Shown: positions 1 to 13,356, numbered from the stretch's first letter. The stretch is 64,000 bases of DNA from Rouxiella badensis (GCA_026967495.1 CP114060.1:1-64000); one strand, 5' to 3'. Numbers and translations are program-made. Notes: generated by a model from the letters alone, not told the origin.

Positions 1-4
1 TTTG

Positions 5-124
5 ATGCCTGGCAGTTCCCTACTCTCGCATGGGGAGACCCCACACTACCATCGGCGCTACGGCGTTTCACTTCTGAGTTCGGCATGGGGTCAGGTGGGA
101 CCACCGCGCTACTGCCGCCAGGCA
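5..124 (-). rRNA. rrf: 5S ribosomal RNA
   Basis: The minus strand reads as a 120-nt enterobacterial 5S rRNA, from the TGCCTGGCGGC 5' end to the GGAACTGCCAGGCAT 3' end, with complementary termini. It is the last gene of the rRNA operon, 119 nt after the 23S 3' end. Any distal tRNA or terminator lies outside the window. Confidence 0.97.
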
Positions 125-243
125 AATTCTGTTTCATTCCAACCGCTTTCCACATTCCTGCAGGCCGCCATCAGAACCAATCTTTGAACAAGCTGATTTC
201 TTGAAACTTTCGTCTCGTCTCTCTAAAACACCTTCGGTGTTGT

Positions 244-3150
<2,907 letters not shown>

Positions 3151-3302
3151 TCACAACCCGAAGGTGTCTTATAAACTCATAAAGAGTGACAACATTCGAG
3201 GCTGCGATTATTTGAGAGACTCTAATACAGGTGCGCATAACTCAGTACTTCTACGGAGAGTTATGTTCAGCTGTATCATTTCAATTTTTCAGCTTGTTCC
3301 AG

Positions 3303-3316
3303 ATTGTTAAAGAGCA
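3303..3316 (-). promoter_or_regulatory. boxA antitermination site in the 16S-23S spacer
   Basis: The minus strand reads TGCTCTTTAACAAT, the rrn boxA motif bound by the NusB/NusE (S10) antitermination complex. It lies between tRNA-Glu and 23S, where the second rrn boxA normally sits. Confidence 0.85.
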
Positions 3317-3408
3317 ATATCTTAAACACGACTCGTTAAAGTCATCTTTAAGATAAATTCTGACCCGCTAAGGTACAGAGTGATAATGTCTTTCACACAT
3401 TATCGGCG

Positions 3409-3484
3409 TGGCGTCCCCAAGGGGATTCGAACCCCTGTTACAGCCGTGAAAGGGCAGTGTCCTAGGCCTCTAGACGATGGGGAC
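3409..3484 (-). tRNA. gltT-type: tRNA-Glu (UUC)
   Basis: The minus strand folds as a 76-nt tRNA beginning GTCCCCATCGTCTAGAGG. The anticodon loop CTTTCAC carries anticodon TTC, and the 3' CCA is encoded. As the only tRNA in the 16S-23S spacer it makes this a Glu-type rRNA operon, like E. coli rrnB, C, E and G. Confidence 0.97.
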
Positions 3485-3627
3485 ACGAAAATGCCGCACC
3501 AGGTGATAAAACCCGGCGCTTCTTTCGTATCAGCGTAAGGTTTCCCTTACTGCATCAACAGGTAGCGCTTGCTCGTTTACATCTATCAGACAATCTGTGT
3601 GGACACTGCACAATGCGTATCTTGAGG

Positions 3628-5170
<1,543 letters not shown>

Positions 5171-5324
5171 AAAAGTTCGATTTGCTGCAACAAGTGCAGC
5201 GATGCTCAAAGTTACTTCACATCATTCATAATGAATTACTGCTTGGTCACTCTAAGACTTGATATTTTTTGCCACCGAGGTGGCTGATATCGCCTTGTGA
5301 GTGCCCACACAGATTGTCTGATAA

Positions 5325-5338
5325 ATTGTTAAAGAGCA
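5325..5338 (-). promoter_or_regulatory. boxA antitermination site in the rrn leader
   Basis: TGCTCTTTAACAAT on the minus strand, about 155 nt upstream of 16S and downstream of P2. This is the usual leader boxA that loads the rRNA antitermination complex. Confidence 0.85.
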
Positions 5339-5377
5339 GTGAGTTACGCGCTTTCGCTTGCTAACTCGAGGTGGCGT

Positions 5378-5405
5378 ATATTACGCTTTCCTCATTTGAT
5401 GTCAA
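5378..5405 (-). promoter_or_regulatory. rrn P2 promoter
   Basis: On the minus strand, -35 TTGACA (5405-5400) is separated by 16 nt from -10 TAATAT (5383-5378) and followed by a CGCCACC discriminator. This resembles the rrn P2 promoters of enterics. Confidence 0.8.
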
Positions 5406-5496
5406 CCGTTTATTTTCGCGGTCATCATCATTTTTAATTCTTTCCGACTTGTTCACACCGCGTTGCTGCTGCGTTGTTCCCTGTCGATGGAGCGGC

Positions 5497-5524
5497 ATTA
5501 TAGGGAGTTTCTGAGGAGCCGCAA
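5497..5524 (-). promoter_or_regulatory. rrn P1 promoter
   Basis: On the minus strand, -35 TTGCGG (5524-5519), a 16-nt spacer ending AACTCCC and -10 TATAAT (5502-5497) are followed by a GC-rich discriminator (GCCGCTCC). The spacer and -10 closely match E. coli rrnB P1. The upstream AT-rich stretch (about 5525-5590) is a candidate UP element. The GC-rich discriminator fits ppGpp/DksA control. Confidence 0.8.
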
Positions 5525-5596
5525 GCGTTTATTTGAAATTAATTACCAACCGCTCACTAATTCAACAAACCAGCCCTTTTAGGATAATAAAACAAC

Positions 5597-5629
5597 AAAA
5601 AAGGGGCCAAATTAAGATTCGGCCCCTTT
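5597..5629 (-). terminator. clpB intrinsic terminator
   Basis: Inverted repeat AAAGGGGCC / GGCCCCTTT followed by a T-rich tract on the minus strand, 50-80 nt after the clpB stop. It separates clpB from the rrn promoters. Confidence 0.85.
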
Positions 5630-5679
5630 CATCACGGATTACTCAGCAAGTTTTATTCTGAGTTCACCTTATTATGGCA

Positions 5680-8253
5680 TCACTGTTTAGCAACGATGTG
5701 GTCGTTTTCTACATCTATCGTGATCGGTTTACCCGGTATCAGCTTGCCAGAGAGGATTTGCTGAGCCAATGGGTTCTCAATTTCCTGTTGGATGGCACGT
5801 TTAAGTGGACGTGCACCATATACAGGGTCAAAACCGCTATTGCCCAACAGCTCCAGCGCCGCATCACTAAGACGAGCACTGTAACCACGCTCTTCCAGAC
5901 GTTTATACAAACGCTGCAACTGGATTTCGGCGATATGCTTGATATGCGCATGACCCAGTGGGTGGAACACCACGACTTCATCTATACGGTTGATGAACTC
6001 AGGGCGGAAGTTGTGTGTAACGACTTCCATGACCGCATCCTTCATCTGCGCATAGGTGGCTTCACCGAAATGCTGCTGAATCACATCTGACCCCAGGTTC
6101 GACGTCATGATCACGACCGTATTTCGGAAATCAACGGTGCGTCCCTGTCCATCGGTCAAACGGCCGTCATCTAATACCTGAAGAAGAATGTTAAACACAT
6201 CAGGGTGTGCCTTCTCAACTTCGTCCAGCAGGATGACGGAATAAGGACGACGACGAACCGCTTCGGTCAGATAGCCGCCCTCTTCATAGCCAACATAGCC
6301 TGGAGGTGCACCCACCAGCCGGGAAACGGAGTGTTTCTCCATAAACTCCGACATATCGATACGCACCATCGCGTCATCGCTGTTGAACAGGAAGGTTGCC
6401 AGCGCTTTACAAAGCTCGGTTTTACCCACCCCGGTCGGACCGAGGAACAGGAAAGAACCAATCGGACGGTTCGGATCGGATAATCCCGCACGACTACGGC
6501 GAATCGCATTGGATACCGCGTCAACCGCTTCATTCTGTCCAATCACGCGATGATGCAGTTCATCTTCCATTCTCAGCAGCTTGTCACGTTCACTTTCAAG
6601 CATTCTCGCGACGGGAATACCGGTCCAACGAGCCAGCACATCGGCAATTTCCACATCTGTTACGCGGTTGCGCAGCAGCTTCATGGTTTTACCTTCTGCC
6701 TGGGTTGCCGCCGCGAGCTGTTTCTCAAGCTCCGGAATTGTGCCGTACTGCAGTTCTGACATACGGCCCAGGTCACCGACGCGGCGTGCCTGTTCGAGCG
6801 TAATTTTTGCCTGCTCAAGTTCGGCCTTGATATTCTGGGTGCCGCTCAGCGACGCTTTCTCGGCTTTCCACTCTTCTTCCAGCTCAGAGTATTCGCGCTC
6901 TTTCTGGTCGAGTTCGGTAGTCAGCATCTCAAGGCGTTTGATACTCGCATCGTCAGACTCTTTCTTTAATGCCTGCTGTTCGAGCTTGAGCTGAATGATA
7001 CGGCGATCCAGTCTGTCGAGGGATTCCGGTTTGGAATCCATCTGCATACGAATACTGGAAGCCGCTTCATCTATAAGGTCGATAGCCTTATCGGGCAGCT
7101 GACGATCCGAAATGTAGCGATGAGACAATGTCGCCGCCGCTACGATGGCCGGGTCAGTAATCTGTACATGGTGATGCAGCTCGTAGCGTTCTTTCAAACC
7201 ACGCAGGATAGCGATGGTATCTTCAACTGAAGGCTCGGCCACAAACACTTTCTGGAAACGACGCTCTAACGCCGCATCTTTTTCTATAAACTGACGATAC
7301 TCATTGAGCGTTGTAGCACCGACGCAGTGCAGTTCACCTCGCGCCAATGCAGGTTTCAGCATATTACCGGCGTCCATCGCGCCGTCGGCTTTACCTGCAC
7401 CCACCATGGTGTGCAGCTCATCGATAAACAGAATGACGTTGCCTTCCTGCTTGGCAAGATCACTAAGCACACCTTTCAGACGCTCTTCGAACTCACCGCG
7501 GTATTTGGCACCCGCCACCAGCGCGCCCATGTCCAGGGACAATACGCGTTTATTCTTCAGCCCTTCGGGCACTTCACCATTAATAATGCGCTGAGCAAGG
7601 CCTTCGGCGATTGCCGTTTTACCCACGCCGGGTTCACCGATTAATACCGGGTTATTTTTGGTACGGCGTTGCAGAACCTGAATGGTGCGACGGATCTCTT
7701 CGTCACGACCAATCACCGGGTCCAGCTTGCCTTGTTCGGCGCGCTCAGTCAGATCAATAGTAAATTTCTTTAAAGCCTGACGTGAATCTTCGGCCCCTTG
7801 GTCATCCACTTTGTCACCACCTCGCATCTGATCGATAGCCGCGTCAATTTTATCTACGGTAGCGCCACTGGCCTTCAGCAGGTCAGTCAATACGCCACGG
7901 TCTTTCAATGCCGCCAGAATAAAGAGTTCTGACGAGATAAATTTATCAGCACGCTGCTGGGATAATTTGTCACATAGATTTAAAACACGAACCAGTTCAC
8001 TTGATGGTTGAACATCACCACCGGTTCCTTCAACTTGCGGTAAACGCCCCAATGCCTGGTCGACGTCCGTGCGAACTCGCTGAGCATCAATGCCAGCAGA
8101 GGTCAGTAAAGGACGGACAGTTCCCCCTTCCTGCGTGAGCAAGGCGCTCATGAGGTGGATAGGTTCGATAAATTGGTTGTCGCGCCCGAGTGCGAGTGAC
8201 TGGGCATCGGCGAGGGCAAGCTGGAATTTGCTGGTAAGACGATCCAGACGCAT
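5680..8253 (-). CDS. clpB: ATP-dependent disaggregase ClpB
   Basis: Hexameric AAA+ chaperone that extracts and unfolds proteins from aggregates together with DnaK/DnaJ/GrpE in the cytoplasm. The 857-residue protein has the family's exact length. It shows an N-terminal Clp repeat domain, NBD1 with Walker A GEPGVGKT near residue 206 and Walker B LFIDELH, the coiled-coil middle domain (about 410-520) and NBD2 with Walker A GPTGVGKT near 605. The start chosen is the ATG of MRLDRLTS; an in-frame ATG seven codons upstream adds residues not seen in the family. A heat-shock promoter lies 39-66 nt upstream. Confidence 0.98.
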   Translation of the reverse strand: MRLDRLTSKFQLALADAQSLALGRDNQFIEPIHLMSALLTQEGGTVRPLLTSAGIDAQRVRTDVDQALGRLPQVEGTGGDVQPSSELVRVLNLCDKLSQQRADKFISSELFILAALKDRGVLTDLLKASGATVDKIDAAIDQMRGGDKVDDQGAEDSRQALKKFTIDLTERAEQGKLDPVIGRDEEIRRTIQVLQRRTKNNPVLIGEPGVGKTAIAEGLAQRIINGEVPEGLKNKRVLSLDMGALVAGAKYRGEFEERLKGVLSDLAKQEGNVILFIDELHTMVGAGKADGAMDAGNMLKPALARGELHCVGATTLNEYRQFIEKDAALERRFQKVFVAEPSVEDTIAILRGLKERYELHHHVQITDPAIVAAATLSHRYISDRQLPDKAIDLIDEAASSIRMQMDSKPESLDRLDRRIIQLKLEQQALKKESDDASIKRLEMLTTELDQKEREYSELEEEWKAEKASLSGTQNIKAELEQAKITLEQARRVGDLGRMSELQYGTIPELEKQLAAATQAEGKTMKLLRNRVTDVEIADVLARWTGIPVARMLESERDKLLRMEDELHHRVIGQNEAVDAVSNAIRRSRAGLSDPNRPIGSFLFLGPTGVGKTELCKALATFLFNSDDAMVRIDMSEFMEKHSVSRLVGAPPGYVGYEEGGYLTEAVRRRPYSVILLDEVEKAHPDVFNILLQVLDDGRLTDGQGRTVDFRNTVVIMTSNLGSDVIQQHFGEATYAQMKDAVMEVVTHNFRPEFINRIDEVVVFHPLGHAHIKHIAEIQLQRLYKRLEERGYSARLSDAALELLGNSGFDPVYGARPLKRAIQQEIENPLAQQILSGKLIPGKPITIDVENDHIVAKQ

Positions 8254-8291
8254 AACACCTCCAATATAGAACAAAATTGCTACTGGAGATT

Positions 8292-8319
8292 AAATGAGGT
8301 CATCCCTCACGTTTTCAAG
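8292..8319 (-). promoter_or_regulatory. sigma-32 (RpoH) promoter of clpB
   Basis: The minus strand has CTTGAAA (8319-8313), a 13-nt spacer and CCTCATTT (8299-8292). This fits the sigma-32 consensus CTTGAAA-N13..15-CCCATNT and closely resembles the E. coli clpB promoter. It sits between the pgeF stop and clpB, so clpB is induced independently of pgeF. Confidence 0.85.
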
Positions 8320-8382
8320 GTTACTTTGTCACTATATTAAGAGTACAGCGTATGCGTTCTTGGATCGTCTTGATTTAGTAGG

Positions 8383-9122
8383 TTATCTCAGCCAAATCAA
8401 AGTTGCCAGCCGTCCGGTGATTCCATCGCGTCGATAAGAGAAAAATAATCAGTTTCGCTCACCGTGCAGCGGTCTCCGCCGAAAATTTGTTCAACGCCAG
8501 AGGCCTGGAGTCTCAAACGGGCAAGTTGATAGAGGTTGGCGAGATATTTTGGCCCAAGCGGTGAAAATGCACCGGCAGCCTTAGGCGTTGAATCGATAAA
8601 CGCGTCTCTGACTTCTGCACCCACTTCAAACTTGTCAGGGCCGATGGCCGGACCGAGCCAGACCATGATGTCCTGAGGTTTGGCGCGAAACGCCGATAGC
8701 GTATTTTCGAGCACGCCCGCGTTCAGCCCCCGCCATCCGGCATGCGCGGCCGCGACTTCGTCCCCTGCCCGATTGCAAAATAGTACCGGTAAACAATCGG
8801 CGCTCATTGCCGCACACACCACGCCGGGTTGATCGGTATAAGCCGCATCGGCGCGAATTGACTGATGGGGGGTTGTTTGAGTCAACCGGGCGACGTCCGT
8901 TCCATGTACCTGCTCGAGCCAGTGCGGCGCGGCGGGCAAAGAGGCAAGTTCAATCAACCGCTGGCGATTAGTCGCAACGTGCTCCGGGCAATCAGAAACG
9001 TGGGAACCGAGATTAAGCGATGCGTAAGGCGGCAAACTGACGCCGCCCTGACGTGTGGTAGAACAGGACCGCACCGAATCCGGTTGCGGCCACTGTGGGA
9101 AGATTAAGGCAGGCATTACCAA
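8383..9122 (-). CDS. pgeF: Multicopper/laccase-domain protein PgeF (YfiH); 3' end frameshifted
   Basis: Cytoplasmic YfiH/DUF152-family protein. In E. coli it corrects peptidoglycan precursors by hydrolysing wrongly built UDP-MurNAc-L-Ser. Hallmarks are SADCLPVLFCN, AAAHAGWRG and the late FGGDRCT segment. The open frame stops at 8397 after a non-family tail. Shifting frame near 8436-8446 (plus strand AAGAGAAAAATA) restores YRRDGITGRLATLIWLR and a stop at 8383, about 245 residues, the usual size. The break looks like a 2-base gain or 1-base loss. The start (9122, or Met3 at 9116) overlaps the rluD stop, so the two genes are co-transcribed. Confidence 0.9.
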
Positions 9123-10093
9123 TGCATCTGGTCCTTGAACTCTTCAGTATCAGCCTTCAGCGCGCTAATCAGGTCAACCATGTCCTGTGGCAGTGGTGCA
9201 TTCCATTCCATTTGAATACCGGTAACCGGATGGAACAGACGCAGCATAGTCGCATGCAGTGCCTGACGGTCGAAAGTACGCAGCTGATTGATGAACTCGT
9301 CGGACGCGCCCTTCGGCGGACGTGGGCGGCCACCATAGAGCTGATCGCCGACCAGCGGATGGTTGATGTGCGCCATGTGGACACGAATCTGGTGTGTACG
9401 GCCGGTTTCCAGACGCAGACGCAGACGGGTGTGCGCGCGGAAGTGCTCCATAATACGGTAGTGCGTAGTCGCCGGTTTACCCATCGGGTGAACCGCCATA
9501 TGGGTACGCTTGGTGCTGTGACGAGAAATTGGCTCGTTCACCGTGCCACCTGCAGTCATGTTGCCGATAGCAACGGCTTCATATTCACGGGTAATTTCGC
9601 GACGTTGGAGTGCATCAACCAGGTGGGTCTGCGCAGGTACGGTTTTTGCCACAACCATCAGGCCGGTGGTGTCTTTGTCTAGACGGTGAACAATCCCGCA
9701 GCGAGGAACGTCAATTATCTCAGGATAATAGTGCAGTAAGGCATTAAGCACGGTACCATCTGGATTACCGGCACCGGGATGAACAACCAGATCACGCGGC
9801 TTGTTAATGACTAAAATATCGCTATCTTCGTAAACGATATCAAGCGCAATGTCTTGAGGCAGCCAACGAGCTTCCTCTTCAATTTGTGCATTGATTGCGA
9901 TAACTTCGCCACCCAACACTTTGTCTTTTGGTTTGGCGACAATTTTGCCATTAACCGTAACCCTTTCATCAAGAATCCAATCTTTTATACGAGATCTTGA
10001 ATAATCAGGGAACAATTCGGCCAAAGCCTGATCTAATCGTTGACCGAGTTGTGTTTCGGCAACCGTCGCCGTGAGTTCTACTTGTTGTGCCAT
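9116..10093 (-). CDS. rluD: 23S rRNA pseudouridine(1911/1915/1917) synthase RluD
   Basis: Makes the three pseudouridines of helix 69 in 23S rRNA, needed for normal subunit assembly and termination. The 325-residue protein has an N-terminal S4 RNA-binding domain (about 18-75) and a RluA-type catalytic domain with HRLDKDTTGLMV, whose Asp is the catalytic residue, followed by RTHQIRVH. Length matches E. coli (326). It is divergent from bamD across 129 bp, the conserved enteric arrangement, and precedes pgeF with a short overlap. Confidence 0.97.
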   Translation of the reverse strand: MAQQVELTATVAETQLGQRLDQALAELFPDYSRSRIKDWILDERVTVNGKIVAKPKDKVLGGEVIAINAQIEEEARWLPQDIALDIVYEDSDILVINKPRDLVVHPGAGNPDGTVLNALLHYYPEIIDVPRCGIVHRLDKDTTGLMVVAKTVPAQTHLVDALQRREITREYEAVAIGNMTAGGTVNEPISRHSTKRTHMAVHPMGKPATTHYRIMEHFRAHTRLRLRLETGRTHQIRVHMAHINHPLVGDQLYGGRPRPPKGASDEFINQLRTFDRQALHATMLRLFHPVTGIQMEWNAPLPQDMVDLISALKADTEEFKDQMHW

Positions 10094-10222
10094 ATGGTGC
10101 TCTTGGGTAACCTTGGGTTTTCACGGCGATGCCGTTTAAAATAATGTGCTATTGTAGCTGGTCTTTGTCGGGAGCTTAACGGACAGTCTCCCAGAATAAC
10201 ACCTGAGGATAATCAAAACGTC

Positions 10223-10954
10223 ATGACGCGTGTGAAATATCTGGTGGCAGCAGCCACGTTGAGTCTGGCGCTGGTAGGTTGCTCCAGTTCCAAAGAAGTG
10301 GTCCCCGATAACCCGCCAAACGTGCTTTATGCGACCGCCCAGCAAAAGCTGCAGGACGGTAACTTCAAAGGTGCGATTGCGCAACTGGAAGCGTTAGATA
10401 ACCGCTATCCATTTGGGCCATACTCACAGCAAGTGCAGTTGGATCTGATTTATGCCTATTACAAGTCAGCGGATTTACCGCTTGCTCAGGCGTCTATCGA
10501 TCGCTTCATGCGTTTGAATCCGACTCATCCAAACATCGACTACGTCATGTATATGCGTGGTCTGACCGATATGGCGTTGGATGATAATGCACTGCAAGGA
10601 TTCTTTAATGTCGACCGCTCGGACCGTGATCCACAGCATGCACGCGCTGCGTTTCGCGATTTCAGCCAGCTGATCCATTCTTATCCAAACAGTCAGTATG
10701 CGACCGATGCCAATAAGCGTCTGGTCTTCCTGAAAGATCGTTTGTCTAAGTATGAGCTATCAGTGGTGCAATACTACACTAAACGCGGGGCTTACGTCGC
10801 CGTTGTTAATCGTGTTGAGCAAATGATGAAGGATTATCCGGATACTCAAGCAACGCGTGATGCGCTGCCGCTGATGGAAAATGCTTACAAAGAACTGCAA
10901 TTGAATAACGAAGCAGACAAAGTTGCCAAAATTATCGCGCAGAACCCTGCCTGA
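10223..10954 (+). CDS. bamD: Outer membrane assembly lipoprotein BamD
   Basis: Essential lipoprotein of the BAM complex, which inserts beta-barrel proteins into the outer membrane; BamD contacts BamA and substrate signals. The 243-residue precursor has a signal peptide with lipobox LVGC (acylated Cys20) followed by Ser residues, then five TPR-like helical repeats that begin at APN-type NVLYATAQQKL and include RYPFGPYS. Divergent from rluD and followed by its own terminator. Confidence 0.97.
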   Translation: MTRVKYLVAAATLSLALVGCSSSKEVVPDNPPNVLYATAQQKLQDGNFKGAIAQLEALDNRYPFGPYSQQVQLDLIYAYYKSADLPLAQASIDRFMRLNPTHPNIDYVMYMRGLTDMALDDNALQGFFNVDRSDRDPQHARAAFRDFSQLIHSYPNSQYATDANKRLVFLKDRLSKYELSVVQYYTKRGAYVAVVNRVEQMMKDYPDTQATRDALPLMENAYKELQLNNEADKVAKIIAQNPA

Positions 10955-10976
10955 TAATTTCTCGACCTGTGTGTTT

Positions 10977-11007
10977 AAAACGGTGGCTACGGCTGCCGTT
11001 TTTTTAC
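10977..11007 (+). terminator. bamD intrinsic terminator
   Basis: Stem AAAACGG(T)...CCGTTTT enclosing a GGCTACGGCT loop region, followed by seven T residues, 23 nt after the bamD stop. Confidence 0.85.
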
Positions 11008-11161
11008 CTGTTTTTTGGTTTGAAGATGAGCAATCAATCTAGAATCCCACCCATTTATCTCTTTGATAATGCGGTATTACGTACTAAGACTCAACCCCCT
11101 TTCGCCACAAAATTAGCGCAAATCACAATTTAGCCTGCCTTGACAAAAAGTGACGAAAAAG

Positions 11162-11203
11162 TGTGACGCAGATCACACATTTAGTCTCAAAGGACGGTAT
11201 GCT
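11162..11203 (+). promoter_or_regulatory. CRP site and promoter of raiA
   Basis: TGTGACGCAGATCACA (11162-11177) is a perfect CRP half-site pair, TGTGA-N6-TCACA. A -10-like TATGCT lies at 11198-11203, which puts the expected start near 11210, so the CRP site is centred at about -41.5. This is class II CRP activation geometry, consistent with cAMP-CRP control of raiA in E. coli. Confidence 0.75.
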
Positions 11204-11241
11204 GGACCTACCAAGACGGAAAGACAGAGAGGTAAGTTAAT

Positions 11242-11580
11242 ATGATCGTAAACATTACCAGCAAACAAATGGACATCACTACAGCGATTCGGGAGCACGT
11301 CGAAGACCGTCTAAAAAAACTGGAAAAATGGCAGACTCAGTTAATTAATCCACACATTGTTCTTTCTAAGGAGCCGCACGGGTTCGTCGCAGATGCCACA
11401 ATTGGCACCGCCAATGGCCCTCTGGTAGCAAGCGCGTCACATGATGATATGTATGCAGCAGTGAATGAGCTGATTGCGAAACTTGAGCGCCAGTTGAACA
11501 AGGTTCAACATAAAGGTGAGGCTCGCAGAGCCGAAGGTAGCGTTAAGGATATTATCCTACAGCCCACTGTAGAGGAGTAG
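11242..11580 (+). CDS. raiA: Ribosome-associated inhibitor A (hibernation factor, YfiA/pY)
   Basis: Binds the decoding centre of 30S subunits in stationary phase and cold shock, stabilising inactive 70S monosomes. The 112-residue protein shows the HPF/RaiA fold (MIVNITSKQMDITTAIR start, KKLEKW, DMYAAVNELIAKLERQLNK) and the short acidic tail typical of the enteric short form. AGAGAGGTAAGTTAAT gives a clear ribosome-binding site before ATG. Downstream of a class II CRP site. Confidence 0.97.
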   Translation: MIVNITSKQMDITTAIREHVEDRLKKLEKWQTQLINPHIVLSKEPHGFVADATIGTANGPLVASASHDDMYAAVNELIAKLERQLNKVQHKGEARRAEGSVKDIILQPTVEE

Positions 11581-11632
11581 CCCCTCCAGCACTGCACGGT
11601 CTGGGTTTTAAAGAACTTAAATGACCACCACC

Positions 11633-11660
11633 AACGCGCCCATTCGGGCGCGTTTGCGTT
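11633..11660 (+). terminator. raiA intrinsic terminator
   Basis: Strong GC stem AACGCGCCC / GGGCGCGTT with an ATTC loop, followed by TGCGTTTT, 50-80 nt after raiA. Confidence 0.75.
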
Positions 11661-11756
11661 TTAGCCAATATTCGCCCCGCAGAGTAATAGCAGTGCAAAC
11701 GGCAAATGTTATTGACAGGGGGAAAAGCCAGAGGTTACCTTAAAGGCACACAAACC

Positions 11757-11822
11757 ATGAGTAACTATTCGACTATGACCATCAAACCGTTTTTCTTCGC
11801 ATTCTTTTTTACCTTCCCCTGA
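11757..11822 (+). CDS. pheL: pheA operon leader peptide PheL
   Basis: A short reading frame ending PFFFAFFFTFP-stop, with six consecutive-block Phe codons plus one more. It is the ribosome-stalling sensor of charged tRNA-Phe. The 15-residue form (MTIKP...) starts at ATG 11775 and matches E. coli PheL in length. The in-frame ATG at 11757 gives 21 residues and is the only start with a purine-rich site (AAAGG at 11742-11746), so it is used here. Immediately downstream, alternative hairpins end in a terminator. Confidence 0.88.
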   Translation: MSNYSTMTIKPFFFAFFFTFP

Positions 11823-11870
11823 CTGGGAGGCGTTTCGTCGTATAAGAAAGAATGCGAAGACGAACAGAAA

Positions 11871-11894
11871 GCCTCCCAAAGGGAGGCTTTTTTT
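11871..11894 (+). terminator. pheA attenuator (transcription terminator)
   Basis: GCCTCCC-aaa-GGGAGGC followed by seven T. An alternative partner, GGGAGGC at 11825-11831 next to the PheL stop, can pair with the first arm, the usual antiterminator arrangement. When Phe-tRNA is scarce, stalling in pheL should favour read-through into pheA. Confidence 0.88.
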
Positions 11895-12113
11895 ATACCT
11901 GTTTATTTATAACTGTAATAACCGTCGTATATAAAGCTGCACCGGCGTTACCTGTTCTCGTTGGCACGAATCACCGATCGACTTCAGCTCAACGGAACTT
12001 GCTCACAGGCGGGCTTGATGCAACTTCAATGACGATAACCTCAAGAATTTTTGGCTTAGAATATTCCTGAACGCCACCCGTCTTCAGGACAGACAATTAA
12101 AAAGGCATAACCG
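11895..12113 (+). other. Long untranslated stretch between the attenuator and pheA
   Basis: About 219 nt separate the attenuator from the pheA ATG, against roughly 30 nt in E. coli. It contains no coding frame with family resemblance. The only structure I see is a small inverted repeat, TCCTGAA...TTCAGGA (about 12065-12095), just before the pheA ribosome-binding site. It could hold a secondary promoter; no clear one was found. Confidence 0.5.
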
Positions 12114-13271
12114 ATGAGTGAAACCCCGTTACTTGACCTGCGTGAGCGTATCAGCGCACTGGACGTTAAATTACTTGCCCTGCTGGCAGAGAGACGCGGC
12201 TTAGCCGTTGAAGTCGCCCAAACCAAGATGCACACCCACCGCCCTATCCGCGACATCGAGCGTGAGCGTGAGCTGCTAAACCGACTGATTATCGAAGGTA
12301 AAAAGCATGACCTTGACGGCCATTACATCACGCGGGTATACCAGCTTATCATCGAAGACTCCGTACTCACCCAGCAAGCTCTGCTCCAGCAGCATTTGAA
12401 CAAGACCGCATCAGGCTCCGCGCGTATCGCCTTCCTGGGTCCTAAAGGTTCTTACTCTCACCTCGCCGCTCGCCAATACGCTGCTCGCCATTTTGATCAG
12501 TTCATCGAATGCGGGTGTCTCAAGTTTCAGGATATTTTCACGCAGGTTGAGACTGGCCAGGCCGAGTACGCAGTATTGCCAATCGAGAACACCAGCTCCG
12601 GCTCTATCAATGACGTTTATGACCTGCTGCAACACACCAGTCTGTCTATCGTGGGTGAACTGACCAACGTCATCGACCACTGCGTTCTGGTTGCGGCCGA
12701 AACAGACATGTCAAAAATCGAGACGGTCTACAGTCATCCGCAACCGTTCCAGCAGTGCAGCCAATTCATCAGCCGCTATCCACAGTGGAAAATCGAGTAC
12801 TGTGAAAGTACCGCCGCCGCAATGGAGAAAGTTGCAGCCTCCAAGTCACCTAACGTGGCTGCACTCGGCAGTGAAGCTGGCGGTGCGTTATATGGTTTAC
12901 AGGTTCTGGAACACAATCTCGCTAACCAGAAGCAAAATATTACCCGCTTTATCGTGCTGGCAAGAAAGGCTATCGACGTTACCGAACAGGTTCCAGCGAA
13001 AACGACGCTTATTATGGCGACCGGCCAGCAGTCCGGTGCGCTGGTTGATGCACTGATGGTGTTCCGCGAGCAGGGTATTATCATGAGCAAGCTGGAATCT
13101 CGCCCAATCAACGGTAACCCTTGGGAAGAGATGTTTTATGTCGATGTTCAGGCCAATCTGCGCTCTGAAGAGATGCAAACTGCACTGAAAAATCTAACCC
13201 CGATCACCCGTTCACTTAAGGTACTCGGTTGTTACCCAAGTGAAAACGTTGTGGCGGTTAATCCGGAATAA
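12114..13271 (+). CDS. pheA: Bifunctional chorismate mutase/prephenate dehydratase PheA
   Basis: Converts chorismate to prephenate and then phenylpyruvate, the committed branch to phenylalanine. The 385-residue protein has an AroQ chorismate mutase domain (about 1-90, with LLDLRERISALD and the arginine-rich RPIRDIERERELL), a prephenate dehydratase domain starting at RIAFLGPKGSYSHLAARQYA and containing the PIENTSSGSIND motif, and a C-terminal ACT domain with the ESRPINGNPWEEMFYVD segment that binds the feedback inhibitor Phe. Controlled by the PheL attenuator upstream and convergent with aroF-tyrA. Confidence 0.98.
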   Translation: MSETPLLDLRERISALDVKLLALLAERRGLAVEVAQTKMHTHRPIRDIERERELLNRLIIEGKKHDLDGHYITRVYQLIIEDSVLTQQALLQQHLNKTASGSARIAFLGPKGSYSHLAARQYAARHFDQFIECGCLKFQDIFTQVETGQAEYAVLPIENTSSGSINDVYDLLQHTSLSIVGELTNVIDHCVLVAAETDMSKIETVYSHPQPFQQCSQFISRYPQWKIEYCESTAAAMEKVAASKSPNVAALGSEAGGALYGLQVLEHNLANQKQNITRFIVLARKAIDVTEQVPAKTTLIMATGQQSGALVDALMVFREQGIIMSKLESRPINGNPWEEMFYVDVQANLRSEEMQTALKNLTPITRSLKVLGCYPSENVVAVNPE

Positions 13272-13299
13272 GCCTCGCAAAAAGGCGCTTAGCTGCAGT

Positions 13300-13336
13300 A
13301 AAAAAGGCCAGTACGGAGAACCGACTGGCCTTTTTT
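13300..13336. terminator. Bidirectional terminator between pheA and tyrA
   Basis: AAAAAAGGCCAGT...ACTGGCCTTTTTT: a symmetric stem flanked by A6 and T6, so it can stop transcription from both convergent operons. Confidence 0.9.
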
Positions 13337-13356
13337 CTATTCGATGAAATCGACTA

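Noticed and set aside
3214..3220. GAGACTC in the 16S-23S spacer as another GAGCTC insertion
   Set aside because: Non-coding, so no reading frame can show whether a base is extra. Natural GAGNCTC also occurs in frame in cysG, gshA and 23S.
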